In this document: in pieces, positions 55,891 through 64,000 of the stretch
Position numbering within the stretch: position 1 is the first letter of the stretch
How the letters are laid out: every line of letters starts with the position of its first letter
Assembly: GCF_000613185.1 (NCBI RefSeq)
Contig: NZ_CCBB010000001.1
Location: 1,116,001-1,180,000, forward strand
Source: Mycolicibacterium cosmeticum
Lineage (GTDB): Bacteria; Actinomycetota; Actinomycetes; Mycobacteriales; Mycobacteriaceae
DNA: 64,000 nt
Reading direction: 5' to 3'
Program-made: the position numbers and the translations under genes
Notes under the pieces: generated by a model
Databases searched by the model: none
The model's input: only the letters and a program-made list of their open reading frames with translations
What the model was told of the DNA's origin: nothing

Positions 55891-56514
55891 TCAGGCCGGC
55901 CGCACCATCGAGAACATCGCGGCGGGGCCGATCTCGGCATAGTCGGCCGGGCCGCCCGCCCGCAGGATCGGGTGGGCCGCCGCGGTCTGATAGACCCCGT
56001 CGACCAGATGGTCACGGTCGATGTGCACCGCGACCACCTCGCCCAGCACCAACCAGGTGTCCAGGGCGGTCCCGCCGACGTCCTGCAGACGCGTCAGTTG
56101 GGTCAGCCGGCATTCGAAGTTGACCGGGCTCTCCAGCACGCGGGGTGCCGAGACCACCGCCGACGGGACCGGCGTGAGCCCGCCTCGCTCGAACTCGTCC
56201 TGGTCGGCGGGCAGGGTGGCGGCGGTCTCGTTCATCTGGGCCGCAAGGTCACGAGTGGCCAGGTTCCACACGAATTCACCCGTGGCGTCGACATTGGCGA
56301 CGGTGTCCTTCCAGCCGATCGACGAGAATCCGATGATCGGCGGACGGTAGTTGAAGCCGTTGAAGAAGCTGTACGGAGCCAGATTTCGCACGCCGTCGCG
56401 GTCCTGGGTGGCCACCCAGCCGATGGGGCGCGGACCGATGATCGCGTTGAACGGGTCGTGTGGCAGTCCGGTTCCCTCGGCGGGACGATAGAAGTGGGCG
56501 TTCTGGCCTGCCAT
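55891..56514 (-). CDS. Flavin reductase-like domain protein
   Basis: A 207-residue FMN-binding split-barrel protein. FNAIIGPRPIGWVATQD and then NLAPYSFFNGFNYRPPIIGFSS are the flavin-site motifs of the flavin-reductase/DUF447-like family (HpaC relatives); KDTVANVDATGEFVWNL follows. Such proteins supply reduced flavin to monooxygenases or act as FMN-dependent oxidoreductases. It lies 51 bases downstream of the GAF-PucR regulator and divergent to an operon with an FAD monooxygenase, so it is probably part of the same catabolic module. Confidence 0.85.
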   Translation of the reverse strand: MAGQNAHFYRPAEGTGLPHDPFNAIIGPRPIGWVATQDRDGVRNLAPYSFFNGFNYRPPIIGFSSIGWKDTVANVDATGEFVWNLATRDLAAQMNETAATLPADQDEFERGGLTPVPSAVVSAPRVLESPVNFECRLTQLTRLQDVGGTALDTWLVLGEVVAVHIDRDHLVDGVYQTAAAHPILRAGGPADYAEIGPAAMFSMVRPA

Positions 56515-56565
56515 GTCTGATGTCTCATTTCCCAGTCGTTCCCAGCTTGCGGGCGGGCGCGGCCG

Positions 56566-58350
56566 TCAGCGCCGCGCCGCAATATCATGCACCATGAGCG
56601 CCGCCGAGAACTGGGTGGTGACCCCGGGGTCGGCGAGGTCGACAGCGCACAGGTGCTCGATGCGGCGCAGCCGCTGCGCGACGGTGTTGGGATGGACCAC
56701 CAGCGCCGCGGCCGTCGCGCTGCGATCCTGCTTGCAGGCGAAATACGTTCGCAGCGTTGACATCAGCTCGGTGCGGTGGTCGGCGTCGTAGTCGAGTAAC
56801 GGGCCCAGCGTGCGCCCGGCGAAGGCCGTGAGCTTGACCGGATCGTCCAGCTGCAGCAACAGGCCGACGATCCCGAGATCGTCGAGCGTCACCACCGTGC
56901 CGGTACGGCCGGCCTGCAACGCGATATCCAACGCCCCCTTGGCGATTCGGTAGGATTCACCGCCGCCGGCGGGCTGCGAATCGGAGACGGCGACGGTGGC
57001 GGTGATCTCCGGCGCCACCCGGGCCATCACCCGATGCACCAGCACGCCGGGCGGCTCATCGGCCGCCGCGGTGTCGGGCCACAGCACCACCAGGGCACCG
57101 CCGTGCGTGGCCACCAGCGGCCGGGGCGCAAACGCCGATGCCAGCTGGGTGACCACGGCCAGCGCACGCTGCCACGCCCGCCGCAGCGCCGCCTCACCGG
57201 GCCCGGTGACGGTGGCGACGATCGCAACGTGGGCGACCGTGAGGTCATGCCCCAAACGCTGGGCCCGCTCCAGTAGTTGTGGCGATAACGACGCACCACC
57301 GGTCAGCACATCGGCCAGCAGTTCGCCGCGCAGCCGCCGCTCCACCTCGGCCGCGGTCTGTTCGCGCAGCAACTCGACCGACACCACGATGGATGCGTGC
57401 TCCACCGCCCGAACCTGCAGCGCGTCGAGGGCACCCACCGCACCCGGGAACCAGATCCGGGCAGCCACCTCGTGGCCCAGCCGCACATTGGCCACCAACC
57501 AGCCCGTCGCGGCGCCCTCGGCGTCGCGCACCGGCACCACGGTCGCCGTGGAGTCGTCATCCGGGATACCGGAACGGATTGCGGCCGAGGGAAATTCGAT
57601 GTCGTCGCCGGCACGGGCCAATTCGACCTGGCGCGCGTCGTCGATCAGGACGGCCCGGCCGATCAGATCGCTGAGCGCGGCGGCGATACCGCCGATCCCA
57701 CCCGAGCGCAGGGTGACCGCCAGCAAGCGCTCGTGGATCTGTTCGGAGCGCGCCAGTGCGTCGCGCTGTTCGCGCAGTGAACCGGTCATGGTGCGCAGCT
57801 CGTCCAGGCGGCGCGCCGAGGTGACCGCGATCGCTGCGTGGTTGGCCAGCAGGATCAACCGCTCGATCTCGTACCGGGTGAACGTGTGCACCGAGGCGTA
57901 GTAGCCGTTGAGGGTGCCCAGCACCTCGGTGCCGGCCACCAGCGGCACGGCGACGATGGCCCGATACCCCTGGTCGCGGGCGACGCCGGCCCACAGGGCG
58001 AACTCGGGTTCGACCCGCACATCCCGGATGGCCACCGGCTCACCGCGGTGGAAGGCCTGGCTGGACGGGGAACCGCTGTCGAGCCGGATGGCCCGGTCCG
58101 AATTGACCCGCCGGACGTACTCCTCCGACAGCCCGCTCCAGCCCTGCACCAGCAGCCGGTCCCGGTCCGTGTTCGGGATGAGCACGCCACAGAAATCGAA
58201 GCCCAGCAGCGTCCTGGCGGTGTCGGCGACCAGACAGAGCACCTCGGGCAGGTCGGTCTCGGCACTGGCCTCGGCACTGAGGGTGCGCAGGGCGGCCAGC
58301 CACGTCACCAGCTCGGCACCCGGCCGGTCCTGGCCCGTCGATGTGGTCAC
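56566..58350 (-). CDS. GAF-domain PucR/CdaR-type regulator
   Basis: A 594-residue regulator. The N-terminal GAF domain (about 20-180) runs from LVADTARTLLGFDFCGVLIP to GTLNGYYASVHTFTRYEIERL. A helical linker follows, then a CdaR-like middle region (about 330-500) and a C-terminal PucR helix-turn-helix, KQDRSATAAALVVHPNTVAQRLRRIEHLCAVDL. The GAF domain probably senses an aromatic or other small-molecule inducer. GTG at 58350 is the start; it is divergent from the ALDH operon, with 106 bases between, making it the likely regulator of that operon. Confidence 0.88.
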   Translation of the reverse strand: MTTSTGQDRPGAELVTWLAALRTLSAEASAETDLPEVLCLVADTARTLLGFDFCGVLIPNTDRDRLLVQGWSGLSEEYVRRVNSDRAIRLDSGSPSSQAFHRGEPVAIRDVRVEPEFALWAGVARDQGYRAIVAVPLVAGTEVLGTLNGYYASVHTFTRYEIERLILLANHAAIAVTSARRLDELRTMTGSLREQRDALARSEQIHERLLAVTLRSGGIGGIAAALSDLIGRAVLIDDARQVELARAGDDIEFPSAAIRSGIPDDDSTATVVPVRDAEGAATGWLVANVRLGHEVAARIWFPGAVGALDALQVRAVEHASIVVSVELLREQTAAEVERRLRGELLADVLTGGASLSPQLLERAQRLGHDLTVAHVAIVATVTGPGEAALRRAWQRALAVVTQLASAFAPRPLVATHGGALVVLWPDTAAADEPPGVLVHRVMARVAPEITATVAVSDSQPAGGGESYRIAKGALDIALQAGRTGTVVTLDDLGIVGLLLQLDDPVKLTAFAGRTLGPLLDYDADHRTELMSTLRTYFACKQDRSATAAALVVHPNTVAQRLRRIEHLCAVDLADPGVTTQFSAALMVHDIAARR

Positions 58351-58456
58351 CGACTCAGTGTGCCCCAGGCAGCTGTGTTCCCGTGCACATATATCTGCAT
58401 CAACTATGTCTGCGAGGACATTGAAGGTTGCTCACGCTGTGACGACACTCATAGCC

Positions 58457-59947
58457 ATGACCTCCGCTACCGTCTCCGACGCCCAACACACGGGACCGCT
58501 GCCCCGCGAGTTCCGCGACATCGTCAACCCAGCGACCGGCGAGGTGATCGCGGCCGTTCCCGAACACGGTGCGAGCGACGTCGACGCCGCGGTGGCGCGG
58601 GCGCGCGCCGCGTTCGAGGACGGACCATGGCCGGCCATGGTGCGCAGCGACCGGGCCCGGCTGTTGCTGCGGATCGCCGACGCGATCGAGGACGCCAGCG
58701 AGCGGCTCTACACACTGGAGGCCCGCAACAACGGGCGGCCGATCACCGAAACCCGGGCACAGCTGTCCCGGGTCCCGGAGTGGTTCCGGTACAACGCCGG
58801 TCTGCTGGCCGCGCAGCGCCAGGCCGTGCTGCCCGGTGACGGCCCGTACCTGACCTATCAGCAGCGGTTGCCGCTCGGCGTGTGCGGCATCATCACGCCG
58901 TTCAACCACCCGATGCTGATCCTGGCCCGCAGCCTGTCCGCCGCTCTGGCCAACGGCAACACCGTGGTGGTCAAACCGTCCGAGCTGACACCGCTGACCA
59001 CCCTCGCGCTCGCCGAGATCCTGGCCCACGCCGGATTGCCCGACGGCGTGCTGAACGTGGTCACCGGGGCGCGTGAGGCGGGCCAACGGCTCACCGGCCA
59101 CCCCGACGTCGCCAAGATCACGCTCACCGGAGGCACCGAAGCGGGCCGCTCCGCCGCCGTCGCGACGGCGTCCCGGTTCGCGCGGATCACCGCCGAATTG
59201 GGCGGCAAGACACCGGTGCTGCTGTTCGACGACGTCGACCCGCGCATCGCCGCCGAGGGTGCGGCATTCGCGGCCTTCGTCGCCGCGGGCCAGTCCTGCG
59301 TGGCGGGCTCGCGGTTCCTGGTGCAGAGCGGGATCTACGACCAGTTCGTCGACGCGCTCGGTGCCCGCGCCCGCGCCATCCGGCTCGGCGACCCGGCCCT
59401 GCCCGACACCCAGATGGGACCGCTGATCAGCGCCCGCCAGCGCGACAAGGTGGCCGCCCTGATCCAGACCGGGCTCGACGAGGGCGCCAGCCTGCGCGCC
59501 GGCGGCGGAAAGCCCACCCTGCCAAGCCCGTTCGACAACGGCTTCTTCCTGTCCCCCACCGTGCTCGCCGACGCGACCATGGACATGACGGTGGCCCGCG
59601 AAGAGATCTTCGGCCCGGTGGCGGTGGTCATCCCGTTCGACGACGAGCGCGACGCCATCCGGATGGCCAACGACAATCCCTACGGTCTGGGCGCCGGCGT
59701 GTGGACCACCGATGTGAGCCGCGCCCACCGCGTGGCCGCACAGATCGACGCGGGCATGGTGTGGGTCAACGACCACCACCGGCTGGAACCGTCGCTGCCG
59801 TGGGGCGGCATCAAGGAGTCCGGCTCCGGAAAGGACGCCGGCACAGAGTCATTCGACGACTTCTCCTGGGTCAAGACGATCGTCGTGCGCACCGCGGCCG
59901 AACCCGTCGACTGGTACGGCGACCAGCCGCAACGGCGCCTGAACTGA
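58457..59947 (+). CDS. NAD(P)-dependent aldehyde dehydrogenase
   Basis: A 496-residue class-I-type dehydrogenase. The catalytic glutamate is at about 247 (AELGGKTPVLL) and the cysteine at about 281 (AAGQSCVAGSR); the cofactor segment TPFNHPMLILARS and VKPSELTPL fits NAD binding. ATG at 58457 gives the standard N-terminus; the longer open frame upstream reads through the divergent regulator. First gene of an operon with MFS, FAD-monooxygenase, cupin and amidohydrolase, consistent with oxidation of an aldehyde formed from a cleaved ring. Semialdehydes such as 2-hydroxymuconic or related ones are the kind of substrate, by inference. Confidence 0.92.
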   Translation: MTSATVSDAQHTGPLPREFRDIVNPATGEVIAAVPEHGASDVDAAVARARAAFEDGPWPAMVRSDRARLLLRIADAIEDASERLYTLEARNNGRPITETRAQLSRVPEWFRYNAGLLAAQRQAVLPGDGPYLTYQQRLPLGVCGIITPFNHPMLILARSLSAALANGNTVVVKPSELTPLTTLALAEILAHAGLPDGVLNVVTGAREAGQRLTGHPDVAKITLTGGTEAGRSAAVATASRFARITAELGGKTPVLLFDDVDPRIAAEGAAFAAFVAAGQSCVAGSRFLVQSGIYDQFVDALGARARAIRLGDPALPDTQMGPLISARQRDKVAALIQTGLDEGASLRAGGGKPTLPSPFDNGFFLSPTVLADATMDMTVAREEIFGPVAVVIPFDDERDAIRMANDNPYGLGAGVWTTDVSRAHRVAAQIDAGMVWVNDHHRLEPSLPWGGIKESGSGKDAGTESFDDFSWVKTIVVRTAAEPVDWYGDQPQRRLN

Positions 59948-59977
59948 TCCGCAGACCCGACACCGAAAGGCTCTCGC

Positions 59978-61345
59978 ATGTCCCCCGGACGTTGGTATCA
60001 CGACATCACCCGAACACAATGGCTCGTCCTGGCCGGAACCACCCTGGGCTGGGGACTCGACGGCTTCGCCGGCAGTCTCTACGTCCTGGTGCTGGGCCCC
60101 GCCATGACCGAACTGTTGCCGCACAGCGGGATCGCCACCGACGGCGCCGCGATCGGCTTCTACGGCGGCATGACCGTGGCCCTGTTCCTCATCGGCTGGG
60201 CCACCGGCGGAATCCTGTTCGGCATGCTGGCCGACTATTTCGGTCGGACCCGCGTGCTGTCGATCGGCATCCTCACCTATGCCGTCTTCAGCGCGCTGGC
60301 CGTCTTCGCCGAAACCTGGTGGCAACTGGGAGCGCTACGCTTCATCGCCGGCCTCGGCTCCGGCGTCGAGGCGCCCGTGGGGGCGGCGCTGATCGCCGAG
60401 ACCTGGCGTAACCGCTTCCGTGCCCGCGCCGGCGGGGTGATGATGGCCGGCTACGCCGCCGGTTTCTTCATGGCCGCCGCGGCCTACGCGCTGCTCGGCG
60501 ACCACGGTTGGCGCGCCATGATGCTGCTCGCCGGGATCCCGGCGCTGGTGGTCTGGTTCATCCGCCGCTACGTCCCCGAACCGCCCGAGATCGGCGCCCA
60601 CCTGGAGGCCCGCAAGGAACGTAAAGCGCTCGGACGCAAGCCCGATCACGACCGGTTCGTGCTGCGCCGGCTGGTCAGCCCGCCGCTGCTGCACCCCATG
60701 CTGGTGTGCACCGCACTGGCCACCGGAGCGCTCATCGCGTTCTGGAGCGTGTCGACCTGGTACCCGCAGATCATCCGGCAGATGACAACGGCCGAACAGC
60801 TGCCCAAGGACGTCGCCGACCACCGGGTGGCCGTCGCCGCGATGCTGTTCAACGCCGGCGGCATCATCGGCTATGCCACCTGGGGATTCATCGCCGACGC
60901 CATCGGCCGCAAGAAGGCCTTCCTGATCAGCTTCGCGGTGTCCGCCGCCACCGTCGTGTGGACGTTCCCGCCGGACCGCAGTTTCGACGAGGTGCTCATC
61001 GCGATGCCACTGCTGGGCTTCGGCCTGTTCGGCGCGCTGTCGGGCACCTTCATCTACGGCCCGGAACTGTTCCCGCCCAGCGTCCGGGCCACCGCCCTGG
61101 CGGTGTGCAACAGCGTCGGCCGCTACGTCACCGCGCTGGGCCCCCTCACCGCGGGCGTCATCGCCTCCTCGTGGTTCGACGGTGATCTGGGTATCGCCAC
61201 GGCGTCGGTGTCGGCCGTCGGCTTGATCGCCGTCATCGGGTTGGCGTTCGCCAGGGAGACCAAGGGTGAGCCCATGCCCCTGGACCAGACGCCGGATCAC
61301 ACCTCGGACCGCACGGTCCCACTCAGCGAAAAGAGCCCGTCATGA
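59978..61345 (+). CDS. MFS transporter, aromatic acid:H+ symporter-like
   Basis: A 455-residue permease with about 12 membrane helices and a long central loop (around 205-235, EARKERKALGRK). The loop 2-3 motif GMLADYFGRTRVL and its copy GFIADAIGRKKAF are MFS signatures, and the opening GWGLDGFAGSLYVLVLGP resembles the AAHS family of aromatic acid importers. The operon context supports uptake of an aromatic or heteroaromatic acid. Its end overlaps the monooxygenase start by 4 bases. Confidence 0.88.
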   Translation: MSPGRWYHDITRTQWLVLAGTTLGWGLDGFAGSLYVLVLGPAMTELLPHSGIATDGAAIGFYGGMTVALFLIGWATGGILFGMLADYFGRTRVLSIGILTYAVFSALAVFAETWWQLGALRFIAGLGSGVEAPVGAALIAETWRNRFRARAGGVMMAGYAAGFFMAAAAYALLGDHGWRAMMLLAGIPALVVWFIRRYVPEPPEIGAHLEARKERKALGRKPDHDRFVLRRLVSPPLLHPMLVCTALATGALIAFWSVSTWYPQIIRQMTTAEQLPKDVADHRVAVAAMLFNAGGIIGYATWGFIADAIGRKKAFLISFAVSAATVVWTFPPDRSFDEVLIAMPLLGFGLFGALSGTFIYGPELFPPSVRATALAVCNSVGRYVTALGPLTAGVIASSWFDGDLGIATASVSAVGLIAVIGLAFARETKGEPMPLDQTPDHTSDRTVPLSEKSPS

Positions 61346-62541
61346 CCGGACAGTCCACCTACCCCAGCGCGTCGGCGATCGTCGTCGGCGGATCCATCGG
61401 CGGCCTCACCACCGCACTGCTGTTGCGCGACCTCGGCTTTCACGTCGACGTCTTCGAACGCACCGCGTCACCGCTGGACGGCCGCGGCAGCGGCATCGTG
61501 CTGCAGCCCGACACCGTGCGGTGGTTCACCGAGCGCAGTTCCCAGGACCTGGCCGACCTGCACACCGCCACCGCCTACGTGCAGTATCTGGATCCCAGCG
61601 GCGCCGTCGTCCACCGTGAACCGGCGCTGTGGACCTACACCTCGTGGGGCACGTTCTACCGGGCCCTGCTCGCCGACTTCGGCACCGAGCACTACCACTA
61701 CGGCGAATTCGCCAGCGGCTTCGACCAGGACGCCGATTCCGTCACGGTCCGGTTCGTCAGCGGCCGGACCGCCTCGGCCGACCTGGTGGTCTTCGCCGAC
61801 GGCATCACCTCCCCCGCCCGGGAGTACTTCGACCCGGAGGCGAAGCTCGCCTACTCCGGCTACGTCGGCTGGCGCGGCACCGTCGCGCTGGGCAGCCTGG
61901 ATCCGGCGACACAAGAGGTGTTGCGGGACTCCATCACCTACACGGTGATCCCGCATTCGCACATCACCATGTACCCCATCCCCGGCGAGCAGAGCCTGGA
62001 CGAAGCGGACCGGCTGATGAACTACGTGTGGTACCGCAATGTGCCCGCCGGTCCGCAGCTCAGCGAGTTGCTCACCGACAAAAGGGGATTCACCGGGTCG
62101 GTTTCCGTGCACCCGGGACAGGTGCAGGACCGCTTCGTCGACGAACTGCGTGCGGCGGCCAGGGCGCAACTGGCACCCGCGGTGGCCGATGTCGTGGTCG
62201 CCACCGAACAGCCGTACCTCCAGGTGCTTTCCGATGTGCGGTCCTCGCGGATGGCGCTCGGGCGGGCCGCGCTGATCGGTGACGCCGCGTGCGCGTCGCG
62301 GCCGCACGCCGCCGCCGGGACGGCCAAGGCCGCCGCCGACGCCTGGGCGCTGGCCGAGGCCCTGTCGACCGCGTCCGGGGATATCGTCTCGGCCCTGGCC
62401 AAGTGGGAGCCCGCACAACTCCAGCTCAGCGACTCGTTGCTGCGCCGGGTCGTCGACATGGGCGAACGCTCCCAGTTCCGCAACACCTGGACACCCGGTG
62501 ATCCCGACCTGCGGTTCGGCCTCTACGGCCCAGGACTCTGA
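61342..62541 (+). CDS. FAD-dependent aromatic monooxygenase
   Basis: A 399-residue class A flavoprotein hydroxylase. The Rossmann GxGxxG-type sequence is IVVGGSIGGLTTALLLRDLG, followed by FER; the second FAD motif is RAALIGDAACASRPHAAAG with the GD pair, and the DG motif is in VVFADGITSP. Overall shape is closest to 2,6-dihydroxypyridine 3-hydroxylase-type enzymes as I recall them. It uses NAD(P)H and O2 to hydroxylate its ring substrate. Coupled to the MFS gene by ATGA. Confidence 0.88.
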   Translation: MTGQSTYPSASAIVVGGSIGGLTTALLLRDLGFHVDVFERTASPLDGRGSGIVLQPDTVRWFTERSSQDLADLHTATAYVQYLDPSGAVVHREPALWTYTSWGTFYRALLADFGTEHYHYGEFASGFDQDADSVTVRFVSGRTASADLVVFADGITSPAREYFDPEAKLAYSGYVGWRGTVALGSLDPATQEVLRDSITYTVIPHSHITMYPIPGEQSLDEADRLMNYVWYRNVPAGPQLSELLTDKRGFTGSVSVHPGQVQDRFVDELRAAARAQLAPAVADVVVATEQPYLQVLSDVRSSRMALGRAALIGDAACASRPHAAAGTAKAAADAWALAEALSTASGDIVSALAKWEPAQLQLSDSLLRRVVDMGERSQFRNTWTPGDPDLRFGLYGPGL

Positions 62542-62568
62542 AAAACCCTGCCTACGAAAGGATTCGAC

Positions 62569-63006
62569 ATGACCGACAACAACTACCTGACCGATCTGCC
62601 GCTGGCCGGTGAATTGGTGGCCACCGATTTCGAGAGCTGGCCCGAATGGCTCAAGACCGAGTTCGCCGAGCACGCGTTCGACGGCAACGTCGGCTCCCGC
62701 TTGCTGAGCGAGGATGCCCGGGTGCGGGTCTGGGAGATCCGGCTGGCGCCCGGTGAGCGCTGGCACGCGCACCGGCACGTGCTGGACTACTTCTGGACCG
62801 CCGTCAACGCCGGCCGCAGCCGCCAGCACACCCACGACGGCACCGTCCGCGAGGTCTCCTACCAGGCCGGTGAGACCCGGCACTTCCACTTCGGGCCAGG
62901 GGAATTCCTGCTGCACGATATCGAGAACATCGGTGACACCGACTTGGTCTTCACCACCGTGGAACACCTCGACAGCGACAACACCGCCCTGGACATCGCC
63001 CGATGA
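62569..63006 (+). CDS. Cupin-domain protein
   Basis: A 145-residue single cupin. Metal-ligand candidates are the two histidines in RWHAHRHVLDYF and a histidine in ETRHFHFGPGEF, placed on the two cupin strands (about 62-75 and 104-110). Cupins in such operons are often small ring-cleaving dioxygenases or isomerases. GAAAGGA lies before the ATG. The gene ends 4 bases into the amidohydrolase gene. Role in the pathway is inferred from context; it could equally be a binding protein. Confidence 0.8.
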   Translation: MTDNNYLTDLPLAGELVATDFESWPEWLKTEFAEHAFDGNVGSRLLSEDARVRVWEIRLAPGERWHAHRHVLDYFWTAVNAGRSRQHTHDGTVREVSYQAGETRHFHFGPGEFLLHDIENIGDTDLVFTTVEHLDSDNTALDIAR

Positions 63007-63983
63007 CCGCCGCGACCCCTGCCGACGGCGTCATCGACGTGCACGCGCACTGGCTGCCCCGCACGTTGTTCGGGTTGCCGCCCGGCGCACCCTACGGCCC
63101 GATGAACGACCGGGACGGCCAGCTGTATCTCGGTGACCTGCCGTTGTCGATCGCCACCGACGCGATGAGCGACGAGGCCGCGATCATCGAGGACATGGCC
63201 CGCGCCGGGGTGGGCATCCGGGTTCTCTCGGCACCGCCGTTCGCGTTTCCGCTCGGGGCCGACACGGCCGGGGTCGACTACGCGCTGGCATTCAATACCG
63301 CACTCGCCGAGGTGGTGACCCGGGCCGACGGAAAGCTGTTGGGGCTGGGCATCGTCAGCCTGAGCACCCCGGAGTCGGTGACCGATCAGCTCACCGCGAT
63401 CGCCGGCACCGACGGCCTGGTCGGGGTCGCGATTCCGCCGGTGGTCGACGGTGGCTCGCTGCACCGGGGCGTGTTGCGGCACATCGTCACCGAAGCCGCG
63501 CGCCTGGGCCTGGCGGTCCTGGTGCATCCCATGCAGATCGGTCGCCCCGAATGGGCCGACTACTACCTGGCCAACCTCATCGGGAACCCGGTCGAGACCG
63601 CCACCGCGGTGGCCAATCTGGTGCTCAGCGGTCTCAAGGACGAGCTTCCCGCGCTGCGCATCTGCTTCCTGCACGGCGGTGGCTGCGCGCCCGGGTTGTT
63701 GGGCCGCTGGGATCACGGTTGGCGGGCCCGCGCCGACGCGCGGGGCGGCTGCGCCCGGCTGCCCTCGGAGGTGGTCGCCGACCTGTACTTCGACACGGTC
63801 ACCCACGACGCACCGCAGTTGGAACTGCTGGGCAAGATCGCCGGCAAGGACAAGATCGTGTGCGGCAGCGACTACCCGTTCGATATGGCCGAGGCGGATC
63901 CGGTGCGGTTCGCGGTCAAGCACGGGCCCGACGAAGAGGCCTTGACCCGGGCCGCGCGAGCATTTCTGGGGATGGACCGATGA
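63003..63983 (+). CDS. ACMSD-type amidohydrolase (Amidohydrolase_2)
   Basis: A 326-residue metal-dependent decarboxylase/hydrolase. The metal HxH is IDVHAHWLP at the N-terminus, with further ligands in LVHPMQIG, CFLHGGGCAPG and KIVCGSDYPFD, the pattern of 2-amino-3-carboxymuconate semialdehyde decarboxylase relatives. In an operon with an FAD monooxygenase, cupin and ALDH it could decarboxylate a ring-cleavage product. Its stop overlaps the next ATG (ATGA at 63980). Confidence 0.87.
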   Translation: MTAATPADGVIDVHAHWLPRTLFGLPPGAPYGPMNDRDGQLYLGDLPLSIATDAMSDEAAIIEDMARAGVGIRVLSAPPFAFPLGADTAGVDYALAFNTALAEVVTRADGKLLGLGIVSLSTPESVTDQLTAIAGTDGLVGVAIPPVVDGGSLHRGVLRHIVTEAARLGLAVLVHPMQIGRPEWADYYLANLIGNPVETATAVANLVLSGLKDELPALRICFLHGGGCAPGLLGRWDHGWRARADARGGCARLPSEVVADLYFDTVTHDAPQLELLGKIAGKDKIVCGSDYPFDMAEADPVRFAVKHGPDEEALTRAARAFLGMDR

Positions 63984-64000
63984 CTGATCTGTTCACCCCG
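63980..64000 (+). CDS. Start of the next gene in the catabolic operon (partial)
   Basis: ATG at 63980 overlaps the amidohydrolase stop as ATGA and opens MTDLFTP before the window ends. Seven residues are too few to name it, but the 4-base coupling says the operon continues to the right. Confidence 0.6.

Noticed and set aside
61468..62967. 499-codon minus-strand open frame
   Set aside because: Antisense to the FAD monooxygenase and cupin genes, which carry intact motifs.

Overview
The window is high-GC actinobacterial DNA. Gene order and protein sequences point to a mycobacterium, probably a fast-growing Mycolicibacterium-type species. Diagnostic pieces are an argCJBDFRGH operon, a lysX gene (MprF-like domain fused to lysyl-tRNA synthetase), an Rv1683-like hydrolase/acyl-CoA synthetase fusion, an LpqH-like lipoprotein and the uvrA / Rv1637c / Rv1636 / Rv1635c neighbourhood. 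The order runs roughly antiparallel to the M. tuberculosis Rv1688-Rv1635c block, with several genes absent from that genome inserted into it. No rRNA, tRNA, CRISPR array, phage or transposase was seen. Species and homologue assignments come from memory of these families, not from a search.

Layout. 1-2449: start of a 3-methyladenine glycosylase gene, divergent from an ABC exporter/TetR operon with a large palindrome over its start. 2421-6145: small Trm112-like protein, secreted protein and the Rv1683-like fusion. 6247-9363: ABC-F ATPase and a polytopic membrane protein. 9320-10961: three coupled single-pass proteins lying directly downstream of argH. 10977-19415: the arginine operon with a three-half-site ARG box. 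19504-24727: pheT, pheS, a rhomboid-like protein and an adenylyl cyclase in one operon. 24859-27398: a palindrome-controlled DUF2236/acyl-CoA dehydrogenase pair and a tautomerase remnant. 27417-29553: infC-rpmI-rplT-tsnR with non-ATG starts. 29721-34926: DUF1844 protein, lysX and a membrane esterase.

34931-40825 is the most unusual part. A TPR protein and a CHAT-domain (caspase-like) protease are translationally coupled and read from a leaderless promoter. Next to them are a small membrane protein and two large proteins of no recognisable family, fired in opposite directions from one shared -10 region. This five-gene block sits between the Rv1639c-like and Rv1638A-like genes, where M. tuberculosis has nothing comparable as far as I recall. 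It is the best candidate for an undescribed system.

40906-50657 returns to conserved mycobacterial genes: LpqH-like lipoprotein, Rv1638A-like protein, winged-helix protein, uvrA, MBL hydrolase, P450, universal stress protein and LAM-type mannosyltransferase. 50662-64000 is catabolic accessory DNA in two modules. The first is a PucR regulator with an NCS1 permease, an agmatinase-family ureohydrolase and a nitrilase, probably for a guanidino or nitrogen compound. The second is a GAF-PucR regulator and flavin reductase divergent from an ALDH, MFS, FAD-monooxygenase, cupin and ACMSD-type amidohydrolase operon that runs off the right edge, probably for an aromatic or N-heteroaromatic compound.

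Many genes start 6-8 bases after a TANNNT box, the mycobacterial leaderless arrangement, and this was used to choose several starts.
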